Positions 36,660-50,021 of a stretch of 64,000 bases of DNA are shown here, piece by piece. This DNA comes from Protea cynaroides. Its lineage: Eukaryota; Streptophyta; Magnoliopsida; Proteales; Proteaceae. A program made the position numbers and the translations under genes. The number at the start of each line of letters is the position of its first letter. The first letter of the stretch is position 1. The DNA lies in contig CM053267.1 in the NCBI GenBank assembly GCA_028583415.1, positions 44,442,834 to 44,506,833 on the forward strand, given 5' to 3'. Below the pieces are notes generated by a model, which was not told where the DNA came from, made no database searches, and saw only the letters and a program-made list of their open reading frames with translations.

Positions 36660-36920
36660 TAACTCGCTCTCAAGGGATCTGAATCGTCTCCTGCTTGTAC
36701 TTTAGTAAGGAGGGAGAAGCTCCCGTCGGATGGCTGACATAAGTCTCTCGGAAAAATTCGAGTCCTATGTCTGAACCGACACCCCCTGTTGGCTCGGCTT
36801 GTCGACTGGGTGTCGGCTCTACTTGTTGGCTGGGTGTCCGTTCGGACGTGGGACTTAGATTTTTCCAAGAGTCATGTGTCGGCCATCCAACGGGGGCGTC
36901 TCCCTCCTCCCTGTAGACAA
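36660..36920. mobile_element. Fold-back element, family A, copy 2
   Basis: Inverted arms share GGATGGCTGACATAAGTCTC on the left and GAGTCATGTGTCGGCCATCC on the right, with outer GGGAGAAGCTCCC and GTCTCCCTCC. It has the same layout as 28541-28750 but is more diverged between arms, so it is older. Confidence 0.75.
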
Positions 36921-39900
36921 TTTGAATCCCGCTCTCAAGGCCATTATATCGTAACCCAAAATCTTGTTATTTCAAACTTCCACCCTGATTGAAACTTAAG
37001 AGGGGAAGAAAAAAGGGTTGGCGTGGATTTTTCTCCATTCTAATGGAAATTTTCAACCGTCCAACTAATCACTAAACCCTACAAAATCAAAACTTGATGC
37101 AGATGTTGAAAAACAAGCCTTGTAATGTGATAGTACAACAATATCTTCAAAAAAATAGAAGTTTGAAAAATCGCATTCCCAATTTGCCCCTCCACGCTAT
37201 CCTTATTTTCCTCTAGGAAAGCAGCGTAATCGAATTTTCTTGCACTCATTCCGTCGATGGCGTCAGAATCGTTCGATCGGTTTCAAGTGGGTCCAATTTT
37301 GGTTGAAACCCATCAAACAATAGTATATTGCACGTTACCTTCGGCGGACCAATACTCACAGCGTTGCGATCTTGCAGCGCTCTCTCTCTCTCTCTCTCTC
37401 TGTCTCTTTCGCGCTTTAATTGCTGTCAAGCTTTGAGGATTAGTAGGCAATGGCGAGTAGGTTGTGGCGTTACGACTTAGAAGCGAAACGACGAAAGAAA
37501 GCAACGGACGGAGAGAAATACAAATCATGTGAGCGTAAGCCAAGAAGGCGGAGACAAACTACAAGAGGAGTGCTTCGTCTTTGCAGGATTTGATGTCTTT
37601 GCTTCCAAGGTTCTCATCACAAGGTCTGTGCTTTGCTTGCTTCATTAGATTCTTCTCCCTTCCTATCTCTCAAATATTTGATCTCTCCTCGCTTTTTTCA
37701 GTTTCTTCATATATTTACGTTTATCTGATTTCTTGACTCTGCTCCTCTGATGGTGTATTGTTATATTTCTTTTCTCCCTCCTCTAATGGTGGAATTGGTT
37801 TTGCGGCAGAATTTGAACGTATGGGGCCTTTTTTTAATCATTTCCATTGAAAATAAGTCGAATCAAATCGTTCCATTCTGATTTTGCAGCAGCATTTGAA
37901 AGCACAGGTCTTCTTTTGACCATTTACAATGCAACCATCTTAATTATTACAAAAATGCTGATCAGAAATAGAACTTCGGTCATTCCTTGAGGTTTTTAAG
38001 AAACCATGTCATTCGATCTCATTCTTTCGTCCCCCCACCCCCCTCTCTAATTCTCACGATTTTGGGCTCTCAAATTACGTATTCAAATGCTACGAAAAAG
38101 CGAAAGAGAGATTAGATGACAAAATTCAATTTTAGTCATTCTGATTACTTGTCAGCTTTATCTGTGAGAGGCTTTTCATTAGTTTTTCTTTGGAGTTTTG
38201 GAAATTTTGAACTCGTTAATAGCCATGGTTGTGAAATTATGCATTTATCAATACCACTTCCTTTTTCATTAGAAGATTATAGTCATATTTTTCATTTAAT
38301 CCATTTCTGTTTTTTTTTGTCCAAGCTTTATGGTTAGTCTAAATTAATTGATTGATTAATTAATTTATTATGCCTTTGGACTTGATGTAAGCATCTCAAT
38401 TACTTGATACTATTTTTTTCTCTTTTAGCCCTCTTATTGGGCAATCTTCCTGCAGCCCTCCCTAAACTTTATTAAATTAAGTGCCATCTTCAGGATACTT
38501 CGTTAGATCTTTTTCATACATACGAAGATCTCATTTCTCTTACATTTATACTTCAGATCCATGTTCTTTGGATGTTTCTGCCATCCTGATTTGATTTACA
38601 TTGTACCATTTTCAATGGAATTTCTCACGTATCCTGATCTCTTTTGGGGTCATAATGAAGTTGGATTTAATCAAACTATTTATGGTTGCCTAATTCTTCT
38701 TTTCTATCTCCTTACTGGTTTACTAGATCCGTATCTTGAGTTTGAGTTATGTAGTTCACTGGATTCATTTTCTTTAGCTATATACTTTCTCTTCACCTTG
38801 TACTTCTTTTTCGCTTAAAAAATGTTTCTCGAATATTTTATTGCTTTTTTGTACTTTCTTCTACTCCTCATCTATAACCTTAGATTGTTCACAATGCACA
38901 TATCAGATATCAGTTTTGATTTTTATTTGAATGGACTATTTCCTTTGCCATTTCTTCTACTCCCTAGTCCCTACTCACAGTTAAATCTTTTGATTGGCCT
39001 CACTTTTGTTTGATTGTTAGTTTTAGAAAGTATCTGGAGTTTCCTCTTCTTCTATTGCCTGTTTATTCTGCAAGGTCTTTGAAATTGAATTTGTCTTAAA
39101 AAAATTTATAGGCTAGATCAAGACTTGAATTAAACATCACTTCTTGACAGTGTGTTAGCACCATGACAATTTAGACATTGTTAGAAACCTTGCTTTGAAG
39201 TTTGGGCCTAAAAAATTTTCATTGATTTTTACCATATACTTTTGGGAGCGGCACTGCTGATATTTGAGTTTTTATGCCCGTTTAAGTAACCTTTTAAATT
39301 TTTTTTTGGGTTTTTAGGTTGGAGATATAAACAATAGTACATTAGTGATGAAATTATGATTTTGTAATACTTACAGAAGTAAAAGATTTAAGGTAGAAAT
39401 CCTTTCTTTCAACCCATTTGAGTTTTCTATTATCAATTGATTCTTCTTTCTCATATTTTGTATGTGATAGCTACTTACTGGAGATAACCCACTCTATGGT
39501 AGTCCTCCCTTTGATGCTGGAAAGCTGAACTCTGGGTGCCCTTTCTCTGATGCTTGTGATTGGTAATGGGTTACTCACTGATCTTGTATAGCAGATGGAT
39601 TCCAGGGCGATTCAGGTCCACTTTCATCTCGTAGTCTCTTTCTTTTTCATTTTTGGCTAGTTTATTAGTTGATTTTTTCTAGAAGATTTTAATTACTATA
39701 TCACTCCATTAGGTTGAACAGTCCACTTGTTTCCTTTTACTGCACCTTTTAAGAAAATAAAAGAAAAGAGTACTAATCAACAAATGAGATGAACCTGGAA
39801 ATTGTGATCTAGTTTATTACTAAAACATACAGGTTATTGATTGTAAGACCTCTCCCACACACCTCTTTTTCAGAAATTTTCTGTAGTTTGTTGTTTTGTG

Positions 39901-39927
39901 ACGATGTTTTTTAATGTAAGGATGTTA
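36921..39927 (+). promoter_or_regulatory. Upstream region and probable 5' UTR of the CAX gene
   Basis: No protein gene of its own. A (CT)n tract at 37380-37402 looks like a plant pyrimidine-patch core promoter. Just downstream, an ATG at 37450 opens a 47-codon basic frame ending at 37593, followed by AT/T-rich intron-like DNA up to the first CAX coding exon. A 5' UTR spliced over more than 2 kb is plausible but not proven. Confidence 0.4.
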
Positions 39928-42900
39928 ATGGCACAGATGGAATCACTAGATGAAAGATCGGAACTTGAGTTTGAGGATGAAAGCCTTGTTAGCCCAGCTT
40001 CACTTGCAAAAAAGGCTCATTCTCCTGGTGCAATTCAGCATGGATCATTTTCAGGAGGTCCGCAAGTTTATAATGCTAGTTACATGAGGGATAGAGTGTT
40101 CAGGAGCCTCAAGGTTGTAGTTTTCACGCCCAAAATCAGTTTACTTATGCCATTTGGTCCTCTGGCGGTTATTGTCCATAGTTTGACTGGTCATCATGTG
40201 AGTTGCGCTTCACTATATGGATTTGTTTAGTAGATTGTAGTACATGCTATGTGTTTTGATACATTTCTTCAAATTCACTGTAGGGTTGGGTTTTCTTTCT
40301 AAGCTTAGTGGGTATTATGCCTTTGGCTGAACGTTTGGGCTATGCTACAGAGTAAGGATTCATGTAGTCTCCCTAGTGAAATGCTGTATTAGTTTTTCTG
40401 GTGTGGGATTTTTCCATAATCAATCAGACAAGGTACAAGTTCATAAAAAGCTCGGTTTTCTCTCTGATGCAGGCAGCTAGCATTTTTCACTGGAGCTACT
40501 GGTAAGCTTTCGGTTATTGTGAATTCAAAGGAAAAACTATTGAATTATTCGACTTTACAGCACACTTGCTCTCTCTTGTTTATGGTTCTTTCCAATTCTT
40601 GCTATACTTTCTGCGTGAAAAGTGATTATTGTGGTGCATCTTAGAAGTGGCTTGATGACATATATTGTTCTTTGCATTCTTTATGCATTTTCTTTTTCTT
40701 TTCTGTATTCTATTTTTTATTTTTTTAGGAAGAATAATTGTCATAAATAAAGGCGGAAAATACATATAAGGAACTTCCTGGGAAACATTTGTTCTGGCTT
40801 ATGACTTATCTAATAAAGCTGTAGAAATGGGATATGGGATAGTCAGGAAGAGATGACTTACAATGACAAATATCATCTAATAATTTTCTTTCTTATAACC
40901 ATTCTCATCCTAATCTCAAGTAATTTATTCTGTTATTGTTAAATTTGTATAGACATTAATGAAAATTCGATTTCCATTCAAGTATCTGTATAAGGTTTCT
41001 CATAAATAGATGATTCATGGTACTATTCTGTTATATTGTTCTGGTATCTTTACCTGTATTTCCTTGGGTTGTATGATTACATATAAGAAAGACAGCAGCA
41101 TCACTACATCTGGGATAATCCCTATGTGCTCAGTTAGCAGATGTTTTGCACTCATTTTATAATTGCCTTTTGGCAAAGTACTACATCTCACATTCTGACT
41201 TCTTTCTGTTCATGCTATTCATGGAAGCAACTTAGGTGTTCATATTCAATACATCTCACAAACTTTGTGGGCTGCTTTTGTGTTTCCTGGGGCATTGCTT
41301 CTCTTCTCTTTGTTTTGTCCTAACTGCTTTCTTCCCAGATTCTCATTGGTTGGCCCAAGCTAATTATAGCAGGTGTGGCTACTCAGTTTTGTATCTTTTC
41401 AAGGATCATTTCTTTGTCTGGAAACTAAAAATATCTTCCTCGGATTGTTCTTTATCTGAAGAGCTTAAAAAAATAAAAATAAAAAAATCTTCCATTTTTC
41501 CAGTCAGAGCTGGAAGCCTGAAACAGATACCAACAACTGTCTCCCACGTTTAATAAGAACATGGAAGGCACTGCTTGGAATATTTAGACAAAGGAAATCC
41601 TTCTTGTCTCTGAGACTTCACTGCAATTTATTGAAGTCATAGTTAATAGTATTTTGAAGACAAATTAAGTGCATGATATTGTTTTGTCTTTCAAGGAGAA
41701 TCTCATCTTGGTGTTCATCTGCGCACAAACTGCTGCCACTAAACATGTATATGTGGATCACAACAATAGTTTGTTCTCTATGGGCATAATGAGGGAACTT
41801 ATCTTTCCATAGTTTGTGGCTTATCTATGTCTTGTCAGTGTTGTTGAGGCAAAAGGTGCATAATCAATTAATTGTACAAAATTGCAAGAAACAATATCAG
41901 GTACATTACCCATTGGATGATAATAAAGCCTGTGTCTTAAAGCATAAACCATTACACAGAATGATAAATCCTAAGCTTTAGAACTTAACCAATGTGCAAA
42001 GTTATAGAGCAGGCCTTGATTGCTTAACCATAGCAAGCACCTTAGGGTTGCAATGAGTGAATGAGCATTGTGTCTATGCTTTATTTGTCAATAGAGCTGC
42101 CCAATCACAGATTTACAAAAAAGAGCACGGAGATGTGCCTTAGAGAAATAGCGCAAGGTCCAACATGTGTACCCTTGATAACATTTTGCAATATGAATTC
42201 AGGATTATGAATGGTATTGAACAATGTCATGTAGGTATTTTAGAAGTTGTAGAGGTACATTAATGAACCTTGTTCAACCATGGAAGTACCTCTAAAACTT
42301 AAAAAAATGGATTGGCAATACAAAAGGCCCTTAATCATATAAGAAAACATGTTGTGAAGACAAGAATCTGGTGAAAATTCAAAGCATTCCACAAAATATA
42401 CTAAAAGTTTATTGAAGGGAGTGTATCATTAATTTCCAGTGGCGCTGACTTTTCTTCTGTCTTTTCCTTCTTTTATATATCCAGAATGCATTCAGGGCAG
42501 GGGACATGTTTAGTATATATTTTATTAGTAGGTTGCAGCAATTACAAAAAAGAAAAAAAAATGCAATTGAATTGAGCTTATAGTTTGTGCATACTTTGGT
42601 TGCTGCCTTCTTTTTATGAAATTAAAGTTTCCTGTTTTGATTGGAGATCAGAACATTACTAAACCACATTTTCTGGTCATCTTAACAGTTCTCTAAAATT
42701 GATGTTTAAGAATATTAGCTTCAGCCCCTAATTGGCTTCATATTGGAGCATTCATTCCTTCTAATGATGACCTTTAATCCCTTATTTGTTAAAGCGATTA
42801 ATCATTTGTTGTTCAACACATGTATAAGCTTTGTTGTCACTAAGGGGTAGTATAGATAGTGTTAATCTTAAATGATAAAAGAAGCTAGTAAATAATGTTT

Positions 42901-44416
42901 GTTTACTACTAGGTGTTTGGATTTCCTGGAGAAAATTTTTAAGGATATGCATGACCTATCCTTATTCTGTTTACCATAGAATTACACCTTCTGATTTTAA
43001 TGCACGTGCTCACGCCTAGTTTTTTTAATTTACGTCTACCCTTCTTTTAGTAAGCATCTAAAGATGTCAGTCATGATATCTCCAGGATTGCTTTTAATCT
43101 CTTGAGTTGGGAACATGCAGTTGGAGGTCTTTTAAATGCAACATTTGGAAATGCAACCGAATTGATAATATCAATTTATGCACTGAAACATGGAATGATG
43201 CGTGTGGTTCAGCAGTCATTACTAGGTTCAATTTTGTCAAACATGTTGCTGGTGCTTGGTTGTGCATTCTTCAGTGGTGGAATTGTTTTCTACAATAAAG
43301 AACAGGTGTTTAACAAGGTATGCATGTCAAAATTTTATCTACAGTTTTATTTTATCCAATATTCTTCATGTTGTGATTCATGAAAGGTGTTATGATTATA
43401 CCTTTAACACTTAATGAGCAGGCAGCTGCTGTAGTGAACTCAGGGTTGCTGTTGATGGCAGTTATGGGCTTAATGTTTCCAGCTGTCCTCCACTACACGC
43501 ACACTGAGGTACAGTTTGGAAAGTCAGAGTTGGCCCTTTCAAGGTTTAGCAGCTGCGTTATGCTGGTGGCATACGCTGCCTATCTTTTTTTTCAGTTGAA
43601 GAGTCAGAAGAATCAATACATGTCAATTGATGAGGTTAGTCTCTTCAATATTCTCCAGAAGTATGCTATTTTCTTGTTCTTGTTCTTTGATAGTCTCTGC
43701 TCTCCAGAAGTATGTTATGTTCTTGTTCTTTGACTATAACCTGCTAACTATTTTGTATGTTTATGTAGGTTAAATTTTATTTGTCATAATTATTTGACAA
43801 TTTCGTACTTATGTACTTGTTTTTGTTATTCATGGGTGTTCAATTTGATAAATGTGGAGGACATAGGGAGGAAGTCCAACTGAGGGGAGCTCTGATGATG
43901 ACATCCCTGAGATCTCTAAGTGGGAGTCAATAATATGGCTTTCAATTTTGACTGCTTGGATTTCAATCCTCTCTGAGTACCTTGTTAATGCTATAGAGGT
44001 AACATCCTTTTTTCACCTTTGATTCTTAACACCCCCCCCCCCTCTCCCCCTGCACCTTGATTGATTAATTGAATCCTGTAAAAAGCAACCCTATATTTCG
44101 TATAGAATCTCTGTCTAAGCATGATGTTCCTGGTATAGTTTCCTTGGGCATAAACTGTGATTAATGTTGCTTTATTTCTCTGTTAGTGTCCCTATTCTCC
44201 TCATTGGCAAACTTGAGAAATTAGTTCCTTTCTTGTTGTAACTTGCAGATTTCCAACAAATTTGTCGAAAAGATTTCATTTACCGGTTCTAACTCTTCTA
44301 TTCCAACAAATTTGTGTAAAAGAATTCATTAACTAGTTTTAACCCTTCTGTTTCTCTTGAAAACAAAGATGTTTTTAGTTATGATTATTACTGTAATAGA
44401 AGTTACTTTGGTTCAG

Positions 44417-44462
<46 letters not shown>

Positions 44463-47400
44463 TGTCTGCTATTCTAGTTGAGTTGCTTCACAGGGTGAAT
44501 TTGTTTCATGGAAATTGCCAATTGCATCTATTACTCTCTCTTTCTCTCTCTCTCTTGATTGTGTGCTATTGGTTGAGTTGCTTTGCAGGGTGCATCTGTT
44601 GCATGGAAAATGCCAGTTGCATTTATTTGTGTCATCTTACTCCCTATCGTAGGGAATGCTGCAGAGCATGCAAGTGCTATTATGTTTGCTATGAAAGACA
44701 AGCTTGTAAGTGCTTGCGTGGATGTAAATCTTTGAATTCCTTCAGTTACCATCAAGTTTTTCATAAATTTCTTATCTTTTTTGTGTAGGACATTTCCTTG
44801 GGAGTGGCAATAGGGTCGTCAACACAGATATCCATGTTTGGGGTAGGTACTAAACATTGGAGTTTAATCATGCTCTAAGTCTGGTTTAAAGAATTGCTAG
44901 AAATCCTGTATACAATTTAACATGTAGCCATTTTACATCCTATTTATATGGTACTAACAACGAGACCGAAATGTCTCTAAAGAAACAATGTCAAAAGTTG
45001 TCTATAGTGTCATTTCTGATATGTTTTATTATTTACGAGTGATCCTATTTGATGTAGCCTAACTGCACCTTGTATTTTGATTTCAATTTTGTCCTTTTCC
45101 ATTCAAATTTTGTTGCTTTTCTCTGTCCTTTGGTAACGAATGACCTATGCATTGTGGTTTTGGTTGGATAAAACTGAAACTTTAGGTGGCTTCGTTGAGT
45201 AAAAGTGTTCTCCCTTCATTTTTGGTAAGCTTCAAACTGAATTTTGAGGTTGGTTACATGAAGTCTGAATTGTGCATTAGGCATTGTGCTGTTCATTCTT
45301 CCTCACTTTTAACCAAACAAAACTGATTTTTTGTGTTATCCAACAAGATTTTTCAGATTATAAATGGCTTTTGCAAAAACCAAAACTGCACCCATATAAA
45401 AGATCACTCAGAACCCAATCTAGATAAAGTGTAGAATACATCCTTAGTGATAATGTATACAAGGCATCTACACAGGAGTTCATACTGGGGTGTGTGATGC
45501 ATCTATGAAATATAAATAGCTGTAAATCATCATATCCCTTTATTTCTTTTTCACTTTTGAATATTTATTGTTATTTGCATTGTGTAGCCCATCATTGTTT
45601 TGATTGTTTTTGTCAAAATATCTTTAAAACTCACTTTGATGTTATTATCTCTGCAGATTCCCTTTTGTGTGATTGTAGGATGGATCATGGGGCGCCCTAT
45701 GGACTTGAACTTTCAACTTTTTGAGACAGCCACTCTTTTCATAACAGTCTTGGTTGTAGCCTTCTTGCTGCAGGTTTGTCTGTGCTGTTTAAGAAAATAA
45801 AAATGTCTTTAGATTGATGGTAACTGTGCATTGTTAGGAAACTTCAGCAGTGGTTATTTCTTATTGAGTATAGTCAGTCTAGAACTTTTTAACTGTAAAT
45901 GAGCCAACCTTAAAAATTCATTGTCCAAGCTGGTTGTTTGCTCTTTTTATTGGTTGCTCAACACAACCCAAAAAAAATGTTAACACAACTATTTGTCATC
46001 AGTTCCAAAACTACTCTCTCTGGGATGATATGTCGTTTTGAAAGATAAACCATAATGTCTTCTATAATTTCATTGAACCAACTCAATTTGGTCTTCCCTT
46101 CTCCTTTTAAAGCCTTTCAATTGCACCATAGCACTCCTCGCTGGTGCAGTCATTGGTTATGGATTTTATTAATAATGATTAAGTAGCATTCCTGTTTATT
46201 TTCTTTTGTCACACATTTTTCTTTTTTGATATTTATCATTTATGTACTTGTCAACTGCATTTACCAGCTTGTAATTAAGCCCCAAGTTATCTAGATTTCT
46301 TGCAGTATTTCTGCTATTGCAATGAATCATCAGTAGCATTAAAAATAATGTTATAGATATCTATGGTCAGCATGAACAATAATTGTAAGGAAAAAAAAAC
46401 TTTTATATCTAAATGTGGGTACAAAAGTTTTTTTTTTTTTTAATAATCAATAAATCAATATCTCACTTCTTTGTACAAGAAAAAATGATGCTAAGTAGAA
46501 TCACATTTGGTACTTGGTGACATGGTCTTTTCATGTTCACACAAAGTGATCAATAGACTTAGATGGTAATAGTGCTGTGTAGCTGTGGATGGCAATAGGA
46601 GAGGAGATCAAAGGAATTATTTCTTTCTTAATGCGTAGATGTTAATTGTGGTGTTCTGATGCTGTCCATTGTACATCATGTGGGTGATGTTAGGGTGAGA
46701 ATTTTAGGATATGATGCAGGGGCATTGATGCAGGCTGGTCCACCCGAACAATATAAGCCTTGCTTGAACCAATGAGTGGCAATCTTGTAAATAATCAGAA
46801 CTAGGTAATGACTTGAACAACAAACAGTGCCTTAGGATGAAACTGGAATTCTATTGAAATATATGAGGGCAGTGTGGGTATTAGCATAAAAGAAAGGACA
46901 ACTCGTGAATAAAGGAATAAGGGAGGGGCCATATGGGAAAGTGAGAAAATAAAACAATTAAAGGTACAAATCGTGACTTGAGGTTGGTTGTCTTCAACCT
47001 CCAGCCAACATATGGTAAACCAGATTTAGGAAGTTTGATATAACTCTATCTTCAATCGAACTGAAATTTCTGATCAAGAGTCATAATACCTAGTGCCACT
47101 GAATCGGAATGAATCTCACCAAGAACTCAACCAACAATCATGGGTATTTCAGAAATCCGAATCTAGCGGTAATGGATAAAACAGAGTAGTTGCAGGTTTT
47201 GGGCTCTCATGACTGAAGGGATTTCGGGTCATGAAGCTCAAGGGTTTGAGTCGTCTTGGGGAGAGGAACTCACACTCCAGGTTGCGTTGGAAATAGAAAG
47301 GAAACGAAGGAGTTCGATGGGTTTCTTTGGGACTGTGATTACAGCTAGAACAGGGAATCGGTTTCAGTAGCCGATAAGGGTAACCGAAATCAGAAGAAGA

Positions 47401-49402
47401 ATAGAGGTTTAGAAAGGGAAAGAGGATCTAAGAGAAAGAAGGGAAACAAAGGCTTAGAAAAGAGATACCTACCCTTAGATTGGTAGGGGGAGGAAAGCTT
47501 CCACAGCAGTGGGGAAAGGAACCAGCCGAGAGAGAGACGGCCCAACCAAGAGAGGAGAGGGAGAGCAGAAAGTGCTCTGCCCGTAGGCACCCAAGAACCC
47601 TTTTTCTCAAATCTCCATTCTATTCTTCATCATATGTTTCATTGATAAAAAGGTCTATAAATAGACTTTACAATCTAATTAATTGCTAAATTAAAATACT
47701 AAATAAAAACATGATAATCAAAGAAGACTCCCAATTGAAGAAGACTCCCAATTGAAGAAGACTCCTAACTAACCTAAAAACTCCCAGCTAAAGAGTAAGT
47801 CCATCCCTTTTTTTATGGAAATAAATAAAACTAAATCAAATTACAATGATTTCCCCAATTAAAATAAATCCTGAAAAATATTCCCATCCAACAGATCCAG
47901 CCTACATCAGGCATATTTGCTGAAAGTGAACTTTAGGAAAAATTAACAGATAACAGTTGGCTGGATTTGATTTTTTTTTTTTGTGGAGGTGGTCAAATAA
48001 GTTGGATATTCAGTGTCCAATTACAGATTGAATAGACTGATCTCCAAAATATCGTATTTTTCTTCTTTTTTCTCCTCTCCCCTAAACTTCAAGCGTATTT
48101 GCTGGGTTCATGGACTAATTGCTTCATTTCTTACTTGCAGGAGGGAACTTCTAACTACTTTAAAGGACTAATGCTCATTCTTTGCTATCTAATAGTTGCA
48201 GCCAGTTTCTTTGTACATGTAGATCCTATTTCAGTTGGTGAGTTCATTTTCAAGATTTAAGTATCAAAGTCTATGTAGCAATCTGAATATTGAATCAATC
48301 TAATGTTGTTTTTCAGGATGCCTAACCTTTGTATTTCCATCCTTCTCATGTAGTTAGCTTTATCTTGGTAATGGTTTTGCAGGGAAATGCCATATTGTTG
48401 TATGCAATTTCTGTTTTCATGTCTTGTATTATTTCTTGCCTAGACTGCTTTGAATCTGGGATTTGATTATAACTCTTAAATTTAACTCTACTTCCTAAAT
48501 TCCTGTACAAAAATTAATGACCTACACATTCATCGGGTGCACATGTTGTATGCCTGCTATTATATTTACTTGTTCAGTTACGGTCTGGTTGAATCGAGTG
48601 CACATGTTGATTCTGTATTCTGAACCATGTAGCAAAGAATGATTTTAGTAATTCATTAACATTTTATTTTTGTCCATTAACATTATTATTTAAATCATGG
48701 GACTAAATTGAAGAAACTAGAATCTGACTAATTGATTGCCCAATCCTTATTTTGATCGAAAATTGGCTGAACATTCCTTGGTGTCATCTGAGTGCTAAAT
48801 TCTTATGCAGTTGGATTGGTTGCATTGTTGAGCACTGATTTGAGTTTTGGGTTTATCTGAAAAAAAAGATCTGGGATAAGTGCAATCTGTGTTTTTAGGA
48901 TTAGTTGAAATGGCCCATGTGGTGTATGATCATTCACTCATTCAAAAACATGAATGCACGCACATACTTTCAAGTTTCAATTCTTCTGGTCTGTATACTC
49001 TTCAGCAGCCCATTCAATCATAAGAGAATTCTTTCAGCATGATAGAATGATCTTAAATATATGGTATTGTTGTCTAGAAACTTTGCTATGTTATATGAAT
49101 ATTTGCAGTTGTACCTTGTAACCTGTGTGTAGAATGGGATGAGGATTTTTCCATGTTTGGTGTTTCTTGTTCCCAGCATGATGCTTGTTTTCATGATTCC
49201 CCGTGTATCTCTTGAAAGAGTGGAGTTTTCCACATTTCTGTTCCTATTAGCAGACTAGCAGCATGATGCTTGTTTTCATGATTCCCTTTGTTATCTGCTT
49301 GAAAGATTGGGTAGTGTCTCTTTCAGTTAGATAATTCCAGTAGAAACTAAAAATGAGTGGTATTTTGCAGCGGATAAGCCTTCAAATAATAGTGACAAGT
49401 AG
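39928..49402 (+). CDS. CAX5: Vacuolar cation/proton exchanger, CAX2/CAX5 type
   Basis: Tonoplast antiporter that uses the proton gradient to load Ca2+ and metal ions such as Mn2+ into the vacuole. Exons: 39928-40197, 40284-40351, 40473-40501, 43121-43317, 43422-43634, 43867-43998, 44589-44705, 44789-44842, 45657-45773, 48141-48237, 49371-49402; GT-AG throughout, frame kept, 441 aa, the same as I recall for Arabidopsis CAX2. The two conserved exchange repeats are GGLLNATFGNATELIISIYA and LLPIVGNAAEHASAIMFAMK, each with the acidic residue (E) expected for ion binding. About 11 membrane segments follow a 60-residue cytosolic N-tail, the usual regulatory region. FSSCVMLVAYAAYLFFQLKS and MGRPMDLNFQLFETATLFIT also match. 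Slight oddity: GATVGG where the family usually has GPTVGG. The ATG at 39928 fits the family start; ATG 39937 is an alternative. CAX2 and CAX5 cannot be told apart here. Confidence 0.93.
44420..44459. repeat. (CT)n microsatellite in a CAX intron
   Basis: About 20 CT units, with a second shorter CT run near 44535-44553, upstream of the exon at 44589. Confidence 0.9.
46726..47909 (+). mobile_element. Solo LTR, 1184 bp, with perfect 5-bp target duplication in a CAX intron
   Basis: Begins TGATGCAGGCTGG and ends CCAGCCTACATCA; the 13-bp ends are inverted copies with one mismatch. Both sides are flanked by GGCAT (46721-46725 and 47910-47914). A TATA box (TCTATAAATAGAC near 47652) lies about 260 bp before the right end, which fits an LTR promoter on the plus strand. 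No gag-pol remains. It lies in the ninth intron of the CAX gene, sense orientation, and accounts for about half of that 2.4-kb intron. Confidence 0.88.
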
Positions 49403-50021
49403 AGCCATGGTGGATTGACAAGGTGCTTCTCAAAGTTTCTGGTCCATTTTATTGTATAGTTATTCAGCCATTGATTTTTACTTGTTTCATGATGGTCGGT
49501 CATATTTCTTCTTGACAAGCAGCTGATTCAGTTCTTGTCCATGAACTGAGTGTGAAAATTCAAAGTGTGAAAATTCAATGTAATCTACAAATCAAATTTT
49601 GTCCTTGTTTACTTTCATGTTCATATGCTTAAAATGTTTGGTGTTTTCTCCCAGATCCTGTTCCCCTTGGCACCACAAGATGCATTCTTGTTGGCGTATT
49701 CAGCTGATCTGGCCCCGATATTCTGTTGAAAAAAAATGATATTTGTATTTTCACCCCATTAGTAGAAATGATTACCAAGGGAAATACATGATGGTAGTAA
49801 TAAATTCTGTGAGAATGAAGTCTATGGTTTCATACATTTATCAGACTCCTCTGAAGGAGAAGTGAGAACCTCCTAAACTTAAAAGAACTAGAATTCTTAA
49901 TTCACAAACACCTCAGAAATAATATAAACGAGGACAATAACTAGTACCAAATTTGCGTCGCACTTACTAAGAACAAGATTGCATTCATTTTAAAAATAAA
50001 AAAAAAGAAGGCTGAGAATTT
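49403..50021. other. Convergent spacer between CAX and the NLR
   Basis: About 620 bp holding the 3' ends of two convergent genes. No gene of its own. Confidence 0.6.
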
